Source: Qipengyuania proteolytica (GTDB lineage: Bacteria > Pseudomonadota > Alphaproteobacteria > Sphingomonadales > Sphingomonadaceae). From it: a DNA stretch of 64,000 nucleotides. A program made the translations under genes and the position numbers. Below are positions 9,329 to 18,931 of the stretch, piece after piece. A model generated the notes under the pieces. The model made no database searches. It was not told where the DNA came from and saw only the letters and a program-made list of their open reading frames with translations. Each line of letters begins with the position of its first letter. Position 1 is the stretch's first letter. Where the stretch lies: the NCBI RefSeq assembly GCF_019711565.1, contig NZ_JAIGNN010000001.1, positions 1,178,001-1,242,000 of the forward strand. Direction: 5' to 3'.

Positions 9329-9751
9329 ATGGCGGTTACCCGCACCTTTTCGATCATCAAGCCCGATGCCACCCGCCGCAACCTGACCGGTGCGGTCACC
9401 AAGATGCTCGAGGAAGCCGGCCTGCGCGTCGTCGCTTCGAAGCGCATCCACATGACCAAGGAACAGGCCGAAGGTTTCTATGCGGTCCACAAGGAACGCC
9501 CCTTCTTCGGTGAACTCGTCGAATTCATGATGAGCGGCCCGGTCGTGGTGCAGGTGCTCGAGGGCGAAGACGCAGTGAAGCGCAACCGCGACGTGATGGG
9601 CGCGACCAACCCGGCCGATGCCGAGGACGGCACCATCCGCAAGACCTTCGCCGAAAGCATCGAAGCGAACACCGTCCACGGTTCGGACAGCGACGAGAAT
9701 GCGAAGATCGAAATCGACTTCTTCTTCACTGAAGACGAAATCGTCGGTTAA
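9329..9751 (+). CDS. ndk: nucleoside diphosphate kinase
   Basis: Ndk transfers the gamma phosphate from ATP to other (d)NDPs through a phosphohistidine. The 140-residue length is standard. Visible features are the N-terminal [11 protein letters not shown], the NP-binding [14 protein letters not shown] and the active-site NTVHGSDS with catalytic His117. The start has AAGGA upstream at 9318-9322. It is single-gene between a lipoprotein and an NTF2-like gene, followed by a hairpin. Confidence 0.97.
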   Translation: MAVTRTFSIIKPDATRRNLTGAVTKMLEEAGLRVVASKRIHMTKEQAEGFYAVHKERPFFGELVEFMMSGPVVVQVLEGEDAVKRNRDVMGATNPADAEDGTIRKTFAESIEANTVHGSDSDENAKIEIDFFFTEDEIVG

Positions 9752-9802
9752 GCGCACGACATAAACTTGCGGCGAAAAACCGCTGTAAATCGAAGAGCTT
9801 GT

Positions 9803-9834
9803 GAAGGGCCCGCTTTGTGCTAAGTGGGCCCTTC
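9803..9834 (+). terminator. hairpin after ndk, abutting the next start codon
   Basis: A perfect 9-bp inverted repeat (gaagggccc at 9803-9811 and gggcccttc at 9826-9834) with a 14-nt loop. No T-tract follows, so it is a weak terminator by itself. Its 3' arm ends exactly at the ATG (9835) of the next gene and would hide that gene's ribosome site in a readthrough transcript. Confidence 0.5.
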
Positions 9835-10257
9835 ATGCATTTGGGGACGATCTTTCACGGGTGGCGCGGGCGGCGCCAGCGCATCGAAGCGGTCGAAACC
9901 CTCGCCCTTGCCATCAACACCGGCGATTATGATGCGGTCCGCAAACTTATTTCGTCCGAAATCGAGGTGATCGACGCGCTGGGGCGCAGCATCACCGGTG
10001 CCGAAGATTTCGTGGCTGCCGACCGCGCCTATCGCGCCCAGGTCGCAGGCGCGCAGCTGGTCGTGGAATCGGCGATCGAGAATGACGGCGATGTCCTCGT
10101 GACGGGGCGGCTTTCAGGCGACAATCCCGAGTTTGCCGGCTCCACGTTCTGGCGGGTCTGCTTCCGGGGCGACCTGATTGCGCGGATCGAGATAACGCGC
10201 AACCAGTCGCAGATGACCGTGACGAAATTCCACGCCCTGCAACAGCAGCGCCGCTGA
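9835..10257 (+). CDS. NTF2-like / SnoaL-like fold protein
   Basis: A 140-residue cytoplasmic protein. The central part reads as an NTF2-like cone: VETLALAINTGDYDAVRKLI, a DALGRSITGAEDF turn, and C-terminal strands FWRVCFRGDLIARIEITR. Members are enzymes or ligand-binding proteins, so function cannot be inferred. I prefer ATG 9835; the frame is open from GTG 9817, but that would run through the hairpin arm and no ribosome site is evident for either. It is convergent with the sulfotransferase gene, with only 3 nt between stops. Confidence 0.7.
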   Translation: MHLGTIFHGWRGRRQRIEAVETLALAINTGDYDAVRKLISSEIEVIDALGRSITGAEDFVAADRAYRAQVAGAQLVVESAIENDGDVLVTGRLSGDNPEFAGSTFWRVCFRGDLIARIEITRNQSQMTVTKFHALQQQRR

Positions 10258-10260
10258 CGA

Positions 10261-11490
10261 TCAGCCGGCGGTGACCGGCTTTCCGGTCCGCCCACCTTCG
10301 TTCCGAAATCCGTCGAACTGCCTGCGGTGGCCGTGGTGCTTGTCCTTCGCGGCGCGTGCCTGTTCACCGCGCATGGCAGCAAGCGCTTCATCCGAAAGCG
10401 GAATGCCGATCGCGGAGTAGACCCGCGCGATCTCGGCTTCCCAATCCTCGCCCAAGGCCGCGAAGTCCACCCCTGCCAGCGGACCGGAATGCCCGGCGAG
10501 CGCCGCATCCATACGCGCCTCGCGCAGCGCAAGCTTGCGGCGCCATTCGCCCACCAGCGCATCGAGATCGGCATGGTCGGACTGGAAGGCCATCTGGCTG
10601 GCGACCATCGACACCGAGCTCTCGAGCACCTCGTCATGGCAGCGCTTCGCCACGACCATCCGCGCTTCGGGGAAACGCTCTATCAGGGCGGGCAGGTTCT
10701 CCGCGAACTGCGGGCATTTGAGCACGCGCGGCTTCGCTGCATCGCCCATCACCGCGGCGTCCGTGCGCAGGATGCGGGCGAATTCGGCATAGACGGCGCG
10801 CGCATCGCTTGCCTCGTTGAACGCGACGAAGGATGGGATCCGCCACTGTGCCTCGAAGGCGCAGGCATCGAGCGAGCCGGACAGCCAGCCGATCTCCTCG
10901 TCGACGCGGGTAGCGCCGAAGGGGTGGAGCATGTCGAGCCAGGGGTTGATCCGCCGCCCGATGGCGAGGCCGATAGCGCTCTTGAGCGGGCGCAGGTCGG
11001 GCGTGCGCGGAACGGGATCGTGGCTGTTGCAGAAGCGCGTGCCCGCATGGCGCGGGTCGGCTGCGAGCAGGCGGTGGATGCGCGTGGTGCCCGAACGCAT
11101 CTGGCCGACCACGATGATCGGTGGCGCGATTTCGGCGCCGGCCAGTTCGGGCGCGTCGCGCCAGAAGCGGCCGAGCGCGTGGCGCTTGCGGATCGCGGCC
11201 GTCAGCTGGCCATAGGCCATCGTGTGGCCCAGCGGATTGAGGTCGGCCTCCTCGTTCAATGCGCGGCACAGGCGGGCGAGCCGGTCGCGGAAATCGGCGA
11301 CCTCCTCAGCGCTGCGGATCGAGCACTCGTCCTCGGCCGTGAACCCCTTTGCGCCGACCTGCCACAGGAACTCGGGCTCGAGCGGGGGCTTTTCGGTCAG
11401 CCCCTTGTCCCACAGCGCCTCGACCGCGCGGCCTGCCAGCTCCGCGGCTTTCGAGCGGGCGAAGGGATGCGGGCGCGGCGGTGCGTTCAT
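10261..11490 (-). CDS. sulfotransferase family protein
   Basis: 409 residues. The PAPS-binding loop is clear at about residues 125-140 (PIIVVGQMRSGTTRIHRLL), with the family's GxxRSGTT form. A second nucleotide-contacting segment, RMVVAKRCHDEVLESSVSMV, corresponds to the 3'-phosphate loop. Proteins of this type are called sulfotransferases, but in alphaproteobacteria the acceptor is usually unknown. The start overlaps the stop of the preceding small membrane protein as ATGA (11487-11490), so the pair is coupled. It ends 3 nt from the convergent NTF2-like gene. Confidence 0.87.
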   Translation of the reverse strand: MNAPPRPHPFARSKAAELAGRAVEALWDKGLTEKPPLEPEFLWQVGAKGFTAEDECSIRSAEEVADFRDRLARLCRALNEEADLNPLGHTMAYGQLTAAIRKRHALGRFWRDAPELAGAEIAPPIIVVGQMRSGTTRIHRLLAADPRHAGTRFCNSHDPVPRTPDLRPLKSAIGLAIGRRINPWLDMLHPFGATRVDEEIGWLSGSLDACAFEAQWRIPSFVAFNEASDARAVYAEFARILRTDAAVMGDAAKPRVLKCPQFAENLPALIERFPEARMVVAKRCHDEVLESSVSMVASQMAFQSDHADLDALVGEWRRKLALREARMDAALAGHSGPLAGVDFAALGEDWEAEIARVYSAIGIPLSDEALAAMRGEQARAAKDKHHGHRRQFDGFRNEGGRTGKPVTAG

Positions 11491-11684
11491 CCGCGCTCGC
11501 GCCGGGCATTGAACCGCGCCATCGCCAGCCGCGCCACAAGTACGAACAGCAACACGCCGCCGACGACGATCAGCGTCTCGGTCATGCTGGCTTCGCTGTG
11601 GCGGCCTTCGATGTCATCGGCATTGCTTGCTACGATCACGAGGCCGATGGCAGCCACGGCGTAGAACAGGAAAGAGCGACCCAT
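11487..11684 (-). CDS. small two-TM membrane protein
   Basis: 65 residues with two predicted membrane helices: FLFYAVAAIGLVIVAS near the N-terminus and LIVVGGVLLFVLVARLA near the C-terminus, separated by an acidic, polar loop. The C-terminal RFNARRERG would be cytoplasmic. The stop overlaps the sulfotransferase start by 4 nt (ATGA). It starts 9 nt after the purN stop, so it is probably the third gene of a purM-purN-led transcript. No family recognised. Confidence 0.75.
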   Translation of the reverse strand: MGRSFLFYAVAAIGLVIVASNADDIEGRHSEASMTETLIVVGGVLLFVLVARLAMARFNARRERG

Positions 11685-11693
11685 GCCCCTGTC

Positions 11694-12659
11694 CTAGAAC
11701 GCATCCGCCGCATCGTATAGCCTTGTCAGTCGCGCCGGTGCGGTTTGTCGCCAGCTGCGCTGCAGCCACTCGCCGATCGCGCCCCAGTCGACCCCCGGTC
11801 GGTTGAGGATCACCCCGATCCAGCCGCTCGCGCCGTAATAGGCCGGCTTGTGATAGGCATGCGGCTGCGCTTCGACGAGACCTTCGAGCTCGTCCATGCT
11901 GCTGCACTTTACCAGCAGCGAGATATGCGGTGTCCCGTGATGCTGGTCGGCGAAATAGGCGAAGAACTTGCCCGATTTCTCGCTCCCCGCGCGCCAGCCG
12001 GGAGAACCGTGGCTTTCACGTTCATGCGTTTCGGGGAGCGCCAGCGCGAGCGATCGGACCTGTTCGAGCAGGTACTGCGGGTCGCTTTCGCGCGAGACAT
12101 AGTCCGCCAGTACACGCGGATAGAGCTGGTGCTCGGCCACTCGGACCCGGTCGGCGAGCGTCTCGGGCGTATCGCCGGGCCAGATCGCCACTTCCACCTG
12201 CCCCAGTGCCGCGCCCGCATCGAGTTCCTCGGTCACGAGGTGGACGGTCGCACCGGCATGGGTGTCCCCCGCTGCGATGGCGCGCGCATGTGTGTCGAGA
12301 CCCGGGTATTTTGGCAGCAGCGAGGGATGGATATTGAGCATCCGCCCCTCCCAGCGCGCGACGAATTCGGGCGTTAGGATACGCATGTAGCCGGCGAGCA
12401 CGATGTATCGCGCGCCCGCATCCTTCGCGGCGGCTTCCATCGCCGCGTCGTGTTCGGCGCGCGGCATGCCCTTGTGCGAGCGGGCGAAGGTTTCCACGCC
12501 CTCGGCCCTGGCCAGCACCAGCGCTTCGGCATCGGGATCGTTGGCGGCGACGAGGCAGATTTCGTACGGGCAGTCCGGCTGGCGGCTGGCATAGAGCAGG
12601 GCGGCCATGTTGGTGCCCTTGCCGGAGACGAAGACGGCGACTTTCGCCCTGTCAGGCAT
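11694..12659 (-). CDS. purN: phosphoribosylglycinamide formyltransferase fused to a YjbR/MmcQ domain
   Basis: Residues 1 to about 200 are PurN, which formylates GAR with 10-formyl-THF in purine synthesis: [13 protein letters not shown] (phosphate loop), [17 protein letters not shown] (catalytic Asn and His) and LVTEELDAG (Asp). The stand-alone enzyme is normally near 190-220 residues. Here the frame continues into a complete MmcQ/YjbR-like domain of about 115 residues ([45 protein letters not shown]). The total is 321 residues from ATG 12659, which overlaps the purM stop by 8 nt. Longer starts upstream would lie inside purM. YjbR domains are called DNA-binding-like, but their role is poorly known. 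Confidence 0.92.
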   Translation of the reverse strand: MPDRAKVAVFVSGKGTNMAALLYASRQPDCPYEICLVAANDPDAEALVLARAEGVETFARSHKGMPRAEHDAAMEAAAKDAGARYIVLAGYMRILTPEFVARWEGRMLNIHPSLLPKYPGLDTHARAIAAGDTHAGATVHLVTEELDAGAALGQVEVAIWPGDTPETLADRVRVAEHQLYPRVLADYVSRESDPQYLLEQVRSLALALPETHERESHGSPGWRAGSEKSGKFFAYFADQHHGTPHISLLVKCSSMDELEGLVEAQPHAYHKPAYYGASGWIGVILNRPGVDWGAIGEWLQRSWRQTAPARLTRLYDAADAF

Positions 12660-13761
12660 TTTGCGTCGCCGACCAGTCCTCGCGCGCGGACCAGGTGCCG
12701 GCCGATCCGCGCACGGTGCAGCCTTTCGGACCGTCGACGATGCGGCCCACGGGGACGACGGTTTCGCCCGCATCCTCCAACCTGGCGCGAACGATTTCGG
12801 CATTGGCAGGCTCGACCGCGAGGACCATGCCGACGCCGCAATTGAAAGTGCGCGCCATCTCCGCCGGCTCGATATTGCCCTGCGCCTGCAGGAAGGCCAT
12901 CAGCCCGGGCTGTTCCCAGCCATCGGCATCGACTTCGGCATGCGCGCCCTGCGGCAAGACGCGCGGGATATTCTCCAGCAGGCCGCCGCCGGTGATATGC
13001 GCCATCGCGTCGATCAGCCCGTCGCGGGCGAGCGGCAGCAGGCTCTGGACATAAATGCGGGTCGGCTCGATCAGCGTGTCGACCAGCAGCCGGTCGCGAT
13101 CGAACAGCGCGGGGCGGTCGAGCTTCCAGCCCTTGTCCGCAGCGAGCCGGCGCACCAGCGAGAAGCCGTTGGAATGGACGCCCGAACTCGTCAGGCCGAG
13201 CAGCACGTGGCCCGGTGCGACGCGCTCGCCGGTCAGCTGCTCGCCGCGCTCCACCGCGCCGACGCAGAAACCCGCGAGGTCGTAATCGCCCGCCGCATAC
13301 ATGCCCGGCATTTCCGCGGTCTCGCCGCCGATCAGCGCACAGCCGGCCTGCTTGCAGCCTTCGGCGATGCCTGCGATCACCCGTTCGGCCACGCCGTTCT
13401 CCAGCTTGCCGGTCGCGAAATAGTCGAGGAAGAACAGCGGCTCAGCGCCCTGCACGATGAGGTCGTTGACGCACATCGCCACGAGGTCGATGCCGACGGT
13501 GTCGTGACGGCCGGTATCGATGGCGAGCTTCAGCTTGGTGCCGACGCCGTCGTTGCCCGCGACCAGCAGCGGATCGTTGTAACCAGCGGCCTTCGGATCG
13601 AAGAATCCGCCGAAACCGCCGATCTCGCCATCCGCGCCGGGGCGCATGGTCGCCTTGACCAGCGGTCCGATCGCCTTGACGAGGGCATTGCCCGCTTCAA
13701 TCGAAACACCCGCCTGTTCGTAGGTGTAAGATGTGGTCTCGGTGCCGGGTTTGTCGCTCAT
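12652..13761 (-). CDS. purM: phosphoribosylformylglycinamidine cyclo-ligase
   Basis: PurM (AIR synthetase) closes the imidazole ring of the purine precursor using ATP. The 369-residue protein shows GGFGGFFD, the ATP-site [46 protein letters not shown] and [13 protein letters not shown], all characteristic. I chose ATG 13761; the much longer open frame upstream is antisense to the divergent gene. It is first gene of the purM-purN transcript, with the promoter in 13762-13830 shared with the plus-strand gene. Confidence 0.96.
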   Translation of the reverse strand: MSDKPGTETTSYTYEQAGVSIEAGNALVKAIGPLVKATMRPGADGEIGGFGGFFDPKAAGYNDPLLVAGNDGVGTKLKLAIDTGRHDTVGIDLVAMCVNDLIVQGAEPLFFLDYFATGKLENGVAERVIAGIAEGCKQAGCALIGGETAEMPGMYAAGDYDLAGFCVGAVERGEQLTGERVAPGHVLLGLTSSGVHSNGFSLVRRLAADKGWKLDRPALFDRDRLLVDTLIEPTRIYVQSLLPLARDGLIDAMAHITGGGLLENIPRVLPQGAHAEVDADGWEQPGLMAFLQAQGNIEPAEMARTFNCGVGMVLAVEPANAEIVRARLEDAGETVVPVGRIVDGPKGCTVRGSAGTWSAREDWSATQNA

Positions 13762-13830
13762 GTGCTCCGCCTTACGCATTCGCGCTTGGATTTCCAGATT
13801 CCTTTCGGCAAAAGGCCCGCTAATTCCCCG

Positions 13831-15114
13831 ATGGATCACGCAATCTCCCTCCGACCTGCCCTGCGCCGCCCCGGCCTGCTGCTGCTTGCCAGCGCTGCCG
13901 CGCTGTGCGCGCTCGGCGCCGCGGTATGGGCGCAGGTGGGCGGCGACCGCGGCATTGCCGCCGTTGCGGCGACGCGCGACATCCAGGTTTCGGGCATCGA
14001 GGTCGACGAGACCGCCGACACCGGCGGGGAAGCGCGCGAGAAGGCCTGGACCGAAGCGGCCAAACTCGCCTGGGCGAAGATCGACGGGCCGAGCCTGCCC
14101 GATTCGCAGATCAACGGGATCGTTTCGGCCATCGTGATCGAGCGCGAGCGGCTGGGGCCGAAACGCTACATCGCGACGCTCGGCGTGATTTTCGACCGCC
14201 AGCGCGCCTCGCGCTATCTCGGCGCAGAGGGCGTCGCCTCGCGCTCCGCGCCCATGCTGCTGGTGCCGGTGACCGTCTCCGCAGGCACGAACCTCGTCTA
14301 CGAACGCCGCAACGAATGGCAGCGCGCCTGGGCCGAGTTCCAGGCCGGATCGAGCCGGATCGACTATGTCCGCCCGATCGGTTCGGGGGGGGATTCGCTG
14401 GTCTTCACCTACGGCCAGACCGGGCGCCGCAGCCGCGTCTGGTGGCGCAACCTGCTCGACCAGCAAGGCGCGGCCGACGTGCTGATCCCGGTAGCGCGCC
14501 TGCGCTACACCTATCCGGGCGGCCCGATCGAGGGTACTTTCACCGCGCGCTTCGGGCCCGACAACGTTTATCTCGGCAGCTTTACCCTCAAGGCCGACAG
14601 CCCCGAGCAGCTCCCCGCGATGCTCGACCGGGCGGTGGTGCAATTCGATCGCCTGTTCACGCAGGCGCTGGTCGACGGCAAGCTCAAGCCAGATCCGACG
14701 CTCAACCTCGGCTCGCCCGAATCCGATCCCGCGATCCAGCGCCTGATCGAGCTGGGCCGGGCCTTGATGGCGCAGGACCGTGCCGCGCGGCCCGCCCCGA
14801 CACCTGCCGAAGCGACCTCCGAAAGCGGCGATGCGATCACCGCCGCACCGATCCGCACGCCGCCGCCCGAAGGGTCGGTCGCGCTCTACACCGTCCAGGT
14901 GGCGACGCCCGACGCGGCGGCCTTCGACAGCGCGGTGGCCAGCGTGCGCGGCACCAATGGCGTGCGCAGCACGGGCGTCCGCAGCACCGCCATCGGCGGC
15001 ACCTCGGTGATGACGGTCAGCTTCTCCGGCTCGATCACCGAACTGGCCGAGGCCCTGCGCCAGCGCGGCTTCACCGTCCGGCAGGGCAGCAACGCGCTTT
15101 CCATCAGCCGCTGA
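13831..15114 (+). CDS. membrane-anchored DUF2066/HMA-like protein
   Basis: 427 residues starting at ATG 13831. A signal anchor lies at about residues 14-35 ([20 protein letters not shown]). The next 200 residues contain [11 protein letters not shown] and [25 protein letters not shown], resembling the DUF2066-type periplasmic module. After a low-complexity linker rich in Pro, Ala and Ser, the last 75 residues have a ferredoxin-like beta-alpha-beta pattern ([25 protein letters not shown]-like end). This is often called HMA-like, but no CxxC metal site is present. It is divergent from purM and 10 nt upstream of the HdaA-like gene. Family assignment is moderate; function unknown. Confidence 0.72.
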   Translation: MDHAISLRPALRRPGLLLLASAAALCALGAAVWAQVGGDRGIAAVAATRDIQVSGIEVDETADTGGEAREKAWTEAAKLAWAKIDGPSLPDSQINGIVSAIVIERERLGPKRYIATLGVIFDRQRASRYLGAEGVASRSAPMLLVPVTVSAGTNLVYERRNEWQRAWAEFQAGSSRIDYVRPIGSGGDSLVFTYGQTGRRSRVWWRNLLDQQGAADVLIPVARLRYTYPGGPIEGTFTARFGPDNVYLGSFTLKADSPEQLPAMLDRAVVQFDRLFTQALVDGKLKPDPTLNLGSPESDPAIQRLIELGRALMAQDRAARPAPTPAEATSESGDAITAAPIRTPPPEGSVALYTVQVATPDAAAFDSAVASVRGTNGVRSTGVRSTAIGGTSVMTVSFSGSITELAEALRQRGFTVRQGSNALSISR

Positions 15115-15124
15115 GGCGCGGCGC

Positions 15125-15736
15125 ATGTCGCAGATCGCCCTTCCGCTGACCCTGGCCTCCACCGGCCGTCCGCGCGCGATCGTCATCGGCAAGGGCAACC
15201 GTGCGGTTGCCGAAGCGCTGCAGTCTCCCGAGACCTGGCCATATCGCACCGCCGTGCTCGTCGGCCCGCCGCGGTCGGGCAAGTCGCTCTTCGCCCAATG
15301 GTTCGCCACCTCGGGCAAGGGCGATGCGGTGGATGCCGCGAATGCGCAGGACGAGACCGCGATTTTCCACCGCTGGAACCGCGCGCAAGAGGACGGGACC
15401 GCGCTGCTGCTGGTGGTCGACGGCGAGCGGTGGGAGATCGACCTGCCCGACCTGCAAACGCGTATGCGCGCCTCCCTCCAGCTCGCAATTTCGCCGCCGG
15501 ACGACGAGATGGCGGCAGACCTAATCCTCGCCCATGCCGCGCAGCGCGGACTGGCGCTGGGGGAGGGGGCACCCGCCTATCTCGTGCCGCGCATGGAGCG
15601 CAGTTACGCCGCAATCGAACGCGTGGTGGGCGAAATCGACCGGCTGAGCCTTGAACGCAAGGTCCCGGCCACCCTATCTGTGTGGCGAGACGCGCTCGAG
15701 GCGGTGCATGGGCCCGAGCAGGGCCGCTTGCTTTAA
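15125..15736 (+). CDS. HdaA/DnaA-like AAA+ ATPase (DnaA regulatory inactivator type)
   Basis: 203 residues resembling HdaA, which in Caulobacter binds the sliding clamp and stimulates ATP hydrolysis by DnaA. The Walker A equivalent is [15 protein letters not shown] (about residues 42-56). The second acidic motif is reduced to [12 protein letters not shown], and sensor/arginine-finger-like features are weak. The N-terminus QIALPL matches the clamp-binding QxxLPL form of HdaA. The C-terminal [17 protein letters not shown] is the lid. It follows the DUF2066/HMA-like gene by 10 nt, a common sphingomonad order (purM divergent from this pair). Confidence 0.82.
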   Translation: MSQIALPLTLASTGRPRAIVIGKGNRAVAEALQSPETWPYRTAVLVGPPRSGKSLFAQWFATSGKGDAVDAANAQDETAIFHRWNRAQEDGTALLLVVDGERWEIDLPDLQTRMRASLQLAISPPDDEMAADLILAHAAQRGLALGEGAPAYLVPRMERSYAAIERVVGEIDRLSLERKVPATLSVWRDALEAVHGPEQGRLL

Positions 15737-15763
15737 TCGCCCGTCGGTGGGAGAATAGCGTTT

Positions 15764-16453
15764 ATGTTGGAACGGCTTTTCGCCTATCTCGACAGCGTAA
15801 AGGCACGCGATCCCGCGCCGCGCAGCCGCTGGGAAATCCTGACCTATCCGGGCGTGTGGGCGCTGTTCTATCACCGCATCGCGCACTGGCTGTTCGAGGC
15901 GGAGCTGTTCTTCCTCGCCCGGCTGGTGAACCACTGGAGCCGGATGCTGACCGCGATCGACATCCATCCGGGCGCGAAGATCGGCAAGAACTTCTTCATC
16001 GACCACGGCTTCTCGGTGATCGGCGAAACCGCCGAGATCGGCGACAATGTGACGATCTACCAGTGCGTGACGCTGGGCGGGACCAACCCCACCAATGGCA
16101 AGGGCGGCAAGCGCCACCCGACGATCTCGGACGAGGTCATCATCGGCTCGGGCGCGCAGGTCATCGGTCCGATCACCGTCGGACGCCGCGCGCGCATCGG
16201 CGCCAATGCGGTGGTCACCGACGAGGTGCCCGAAGGCGCGACCATGATCGGCATGAAGGCACGCTCGACGCTCGTCCCGGCGGAAGAATACCTGCGTGAA
16301 TTCGTCCCCTACGGCACGCCGTGCGAAGATGCCGAAGGCAATCGCATCGACTGCTTCGAGAAGCTCGAGGGCGAACTGCGCGCGCTGCGCGAGGAAGTCG
16401 CTTCGCTGCGCGCGGCGCAGGAACCCCGGCGGCTTAGCGGGACCGGCGATTGA
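15764..16453 (+). CDS. cysE: serine O-acetyltransferase
   Basis: CysE acetylates serine with acetyl-CoA, the first committed step of cysteine synthesis. The 229-residue protein is the short (EpsC-like) form. It has an N-terminal helical part (LFYHRIAHWLFE), then a left-handed beta-helix of hexapeptide repeats from about residue 65 (IDIHPGAKIGKNFFIDHG with the catalytic His region, VTIYQCVTLGGT, IGSGAQVIGPITVG, RIGANAVVT). A coiled tail with LEGELRALREEVASLRA ends the protein. The stop overlaps the next start as TGATG. Confidence 0.94.
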   Translation: MLERLFAYLDSVKARDPAPRSRWEILTYPGVWALFYHRIAHWLFEAELFFLARLVNHWSRMLTAIDIHPGAKIGKNFFIDHGFSVIGETAEIGDNVTIYQCVTLGGTNPTNGKGGKRHPTISDEVIIGSGAQVIGPITVGRRARIGANAVVTDEVPEGATMIGMKARSTLVPAEEYLREFVPYGTPCEDAEGNRIDCFEKLEGELRALREEVASLRAAQEPRRLSGTGD

Positions 16454-16803
16454 TGAATTTTTTCGGTGACACGGTCGTCGCCTTTCCCGGTCGCCAGCCG
16501 CTGCAAGTGGGTTTCACACGCGAGGAGCTGACCCGCATCCTCGACCTCTACGGGCGGATGGTCGCCGCGGGGCAATGGCGCGACTACGCGATGGATTTCG
16601 CCAGGGATGCGGCCAGCTTCGCCGCCTTCCGCCGCACCGCCGAACGTCCGCAGGCGCGGATCGAGAAGCGACCCGCGTTGCGGAATCGGCAGGGCATGTG
16701 GACGCTGTTCGGCGAGCACGGGCAAATCCTGAAGCGCGGCCATGAGCTGGTCGGCGTGCTTGCCCCGATGGAGCGGCGCCTCGTCAAGGCGGTCGACGAG
16801 TGA
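16453..16803 (+). CDS. DUF2794 family protein
   Basis: A 116-residue alphaproteobacterial conserved protein of unknown function. Diagnostic stretches are GFTREELTRILDLYGRMVAAGQWRDYAMDF and ALRNRQGMW, with RIEKRP between. I chose ATG 16453, which overlaps the cysE stop by one base (TGATG); a TTG one codon earlier is less likely. The terminator at 16813-16850 separates it from the convergent membrane-protein gene. Confidence 0.9.
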   Translation: MNFFGDTVVAFPGRQPLQVGFTREELTRILDLYGRMVAAGQWRDYAMDFARDAASFAAFRRTAERPQARIEKRPALRNRQGMWTLFGEHGQILKRGHELVGVLAPMERRLVKAVDE

Positions 16804-16812
16804 GCGCAAAGA

Positions 16813-16852
16813 GAAAGGGCCCGCGCAGCAGCGCGAGCCCTTTCCGCGTTTT
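16813..16852. terminator. bidirectional terminator between convergent genes
   Basis: An 8-bp stem (gaaagggc at 16813-16820, gccctttc at 16837-16844) encloses a second small stem (gcgc/gcgc). T-rich bases follow on the plus strand (ccgcgttttc). It lies between the stops at 16803 (plus) and 16869 (minus). Confidence 0.75.
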
Positions 16853-16868
16853 CCCGTCCAAAGGAAAG

Positions 16869-18011
16869 TCAGGCGGTGGCCGGCAGGCGCATCCGCATGT
16901 CGTTTGGCAACCCGCTCACCACCGCGCGGCGGATCGGGGTCCACAGCGCCGAAAGCGTGAGCAGCGCCGAGCCGATGACCAGCGCGGTCAGCGCGAAGTT
17001 GAGCTCGACCGCACCGAACTCGCGGAACAGATAGGTCAGCGCGATCAGCACATAGGCGAGGGCCGAGACCAGCAGCGCGCGCCGGTCGACCGCCAGCGCC
17101 ACGAGGCCGAAGACGACATAGACGGCGATCACCGCGAAGGCCGCGCCGAAGCCGATATTGTCGCCTTCGGTCACGCCGATCAGCGCGAACACGGGATGCG
17201 CGATCATCGGCGCGGCGAGGAGGTGCAGCCAGAAGGCCACGTCGCTGCGGCGGGTGGAGCGGGCGGTGTCGCTCATATCCCAGCGCATGGCGAAACCGAA
17301 TACGATCAGCCCGGCGACGAAGACGAGGCTCAGCACAATGGTCTCGAGGTCGCTGTTCTGAGAACCGACAACGGCTACGAGCAGCAGGATCACCGTGCCC
17401 GCGATCGCGGCGGTGCCGGCGGCGATGGTGATCGGCACCATGAAGCGCCTCCAGTGGACCCACGCGGCGCCCGCTGTCACGAGCGCGGCTGCGGCCAGCA
17501 AGACGACGCCGAAGGTGTTGTTCTCGTCGCCGGTGCTTTCGACCCAGCCGATGATGGCCCCAGCCTGCGTCACCATCACGCCGCCGACGAAGGCGAGGAG
17601 CAGGAGGATGCTGGGCAGCGCCATGCGCCGCTTGAGCGTGAAGAATTCGGCCAGCAGCCACGAGGTTGCCGCGACGAAGGCGGCGCCGAAAGCGATGCCC
17701 ATGCCTTCGGCGAACTGGCGTTGCTGGTAGGTCGAGCTGTACCACTCCGTGTCCCATTCGCCCGCAGGCGGCACGGGTGCCGGAAACGCGATGCCGGCGA
17801 GCGCCTGGCCGATCGCTGCCACCGCCAGCAGCAGGATCACGACGCCGATCGAGACGAAGACGTCGTTGAAGCCGGTGATCAGGCGGAAATGCTCGGCATC
17901 GGCCGGCACGGCGTCGCGCGATGCGGCGACATGCGCGCGCAAGGCCTGGGCGGCATCGGCGCTGATCGCACCGGCGGCTACCGCAGAATTGAGGTCTTCC
18001 TGGCTATACAT
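16869..18011 (-). CDS. polytopic inner-membrane protein of unknown function
   Basis: 380 residues with a soluble N-terminus of about 45 residues (YSQEDLNSAVAAGAISADAAQALRAHV, resembling the helical start of DUF2157-type proteins). Roughly ten hydrophobic segments follow, for example FVSIGVVILLLAVAAI, ILLLLAFVGGVMVTQAG, AIAGTVILLLVAVV, AVIAVYVVFGLVALAV and ALTALVIGSALLTL. No catalytic motif is visible. The gene is monocistronic: about 75 nt separate it from the upstream membrane gene and a terminator lies downstream. Probably a DUF2157-like or similar family; unsure. Confidence 0.75.
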   Translation of the reverse strand: MYSQEDLNSAVAAGAISADAAQALRAHVAASRDAVPADAEHFRLITGFNDVFVSIGVVILLLAVAAIGQALAGIAFPAPVPPAGEWDTEWYSSTYQQRQFAEGMGIAFGAAFVAATSWLLAEFFTLKRRMALPSILLLLAFVGGVMVTQAGAIIGWVESTGDENNTFGVVLLAAAALVTAGAAWVHWRRFMVPITIAAGTAAIAGTVILLLVAVVGSQNSDLETIVLSLVFVAGLIVFGFAMRWDMSDTARSTRRSDVAFWLHLLAAPMIAHPVFALIGVTEGDNIGFGAAFAVIAVYVVFGLVALAVDRRALLVSALAYVLIALTYLFREFGAVELNFALTALVIGSALLTLSALWTPIRRAVVSGLPNDMRMRLPATA

Positions 18012-18085
18012 CAGCCCATCCTCTCCCTGTTGAAGATAGGAGAGAGGTAGGCTAGGTGTATTACCCTGTCAATACGCCCCGGCGA

Positions 18086-18916
18086 TCACGCGCGGATCAG
18101 CGTCACCCCGGCCCGCCCCGGACGCTCCGCTTCCAGCACCTCCGGATCGACCTGCGGCAGGTATTCTTCCTGCGCCGCAGTGATGTCGCACGCGAGCTTG
18201 GCGAAGAGATAGGCCGAGCCCAGCAGGAGCAGGATCGCGAAGGCAACCAGCGCAAATTCCATCCACAAGGGCGTCATGATGATGAGGTTGGTCCCGGCAT
18301 CGATCGTGAATTTCACGATCAGGCCGCTGAAGATCAGCAGGCCGACGACGACGGCGGCCCACCAGCCGGTGACGTCCTCGACCGTCGCATGCGCGAACTC
18401 CTCGATCTCGCCATGGCTGCGGTTGTGCAGCTCGCGCATTGATTCGAAGGGCAGCATGAAATTGGCGATCGGGATAAGATAGCCTGCGACCGCATAGCCC
18501 GGGCCGTATTTGGCGCGGATGCCCACGTCGCGCAGGTTCGCATGGGCGAACCAGACCCAGGTGAGTGAACTGACCGCGAAGCCGACCAGTGCGATTCCCA
18601 GCAAGGCGAGCGACACGATCGCCTCCGTCCGCGAGGCGAGACCGTCCTTCGTCGGCAGGAAGCGTCCTTCCATGAAGAAGGCGCTGCTGCTGCGGTCATA
18701 TTCGGACTGCGCCTCGCGCTGCTGGCGCTGGTAGCCGAAATAGGAAGAGGGCTTGGCGACCATCGCCTCGAGTTCGGCGATGCGGTCGTATTCCTGCTTC
18801 ACCGCCACGCCGCCAAGGCTCAGCTGCGCGATACCTGCCAGCAACAAGAGGACGGAGAATGCGGTAACGATACGCGCCGTCAGGCGCAGCCGGCGCAGTC
18901 TAGTCTCGATAGTCAT
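18086..18916 (-). CDS. DUF4328-family membrane protein
   Basis: 276 residues. A first membrane helix (ARIVTAFSVLLLLAGIAQLSLGG) is followed by a polar region with Tyr/Gln-rich GYQRQQREAQSEYDR. Then come a helix (IVSLALLGIALVGFAVSSLTWVW), the family signature YGPGYAVAGYLIPIANFMLPF with ELHNRS, and two further helices. This matches DUF4328, multi-pass proteins of unknown function. I chose ATG 18916 with GGGGG upstream; the frame upstream runs through the terminator of the next gene, so it is not coding. Confidence 0.82.
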   Translation of the reverse strand: MTIETRLRRLRLTARIVTAFSVLLLLAGIAQLSLGGVAVKQEYDRIAELEAMVAKPSSYFGYQRQQREAQSEYDRSSSAFFMEGRFLPTKDGLASRTEAIVSLALLGIALVGFAVSSLTWVWFAHANLRDVGIRAKYGPGYAVAGYLIPIANFMLPFESMRELHNRSHGEIEEFAHATVEDVTGWWAAVVVGLLIFSGLIVKFTIDAGTNLIIMTPLWMEFALVAFAILLLLGSAYLFAKLACDITAAQEEYLPQVDPEVLEAERPGRAGVTLIRA

Positions 18917-18931
18917 GCGACCCCCGAAAGA

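Noticed and set aside
12607..15114. Plus-strand frame extending the DUF2066/HMA-like gene backwards through purM
   Set aside because: The upstream part is antisense to purM; a clear signal anchor begins at ATG 13831.
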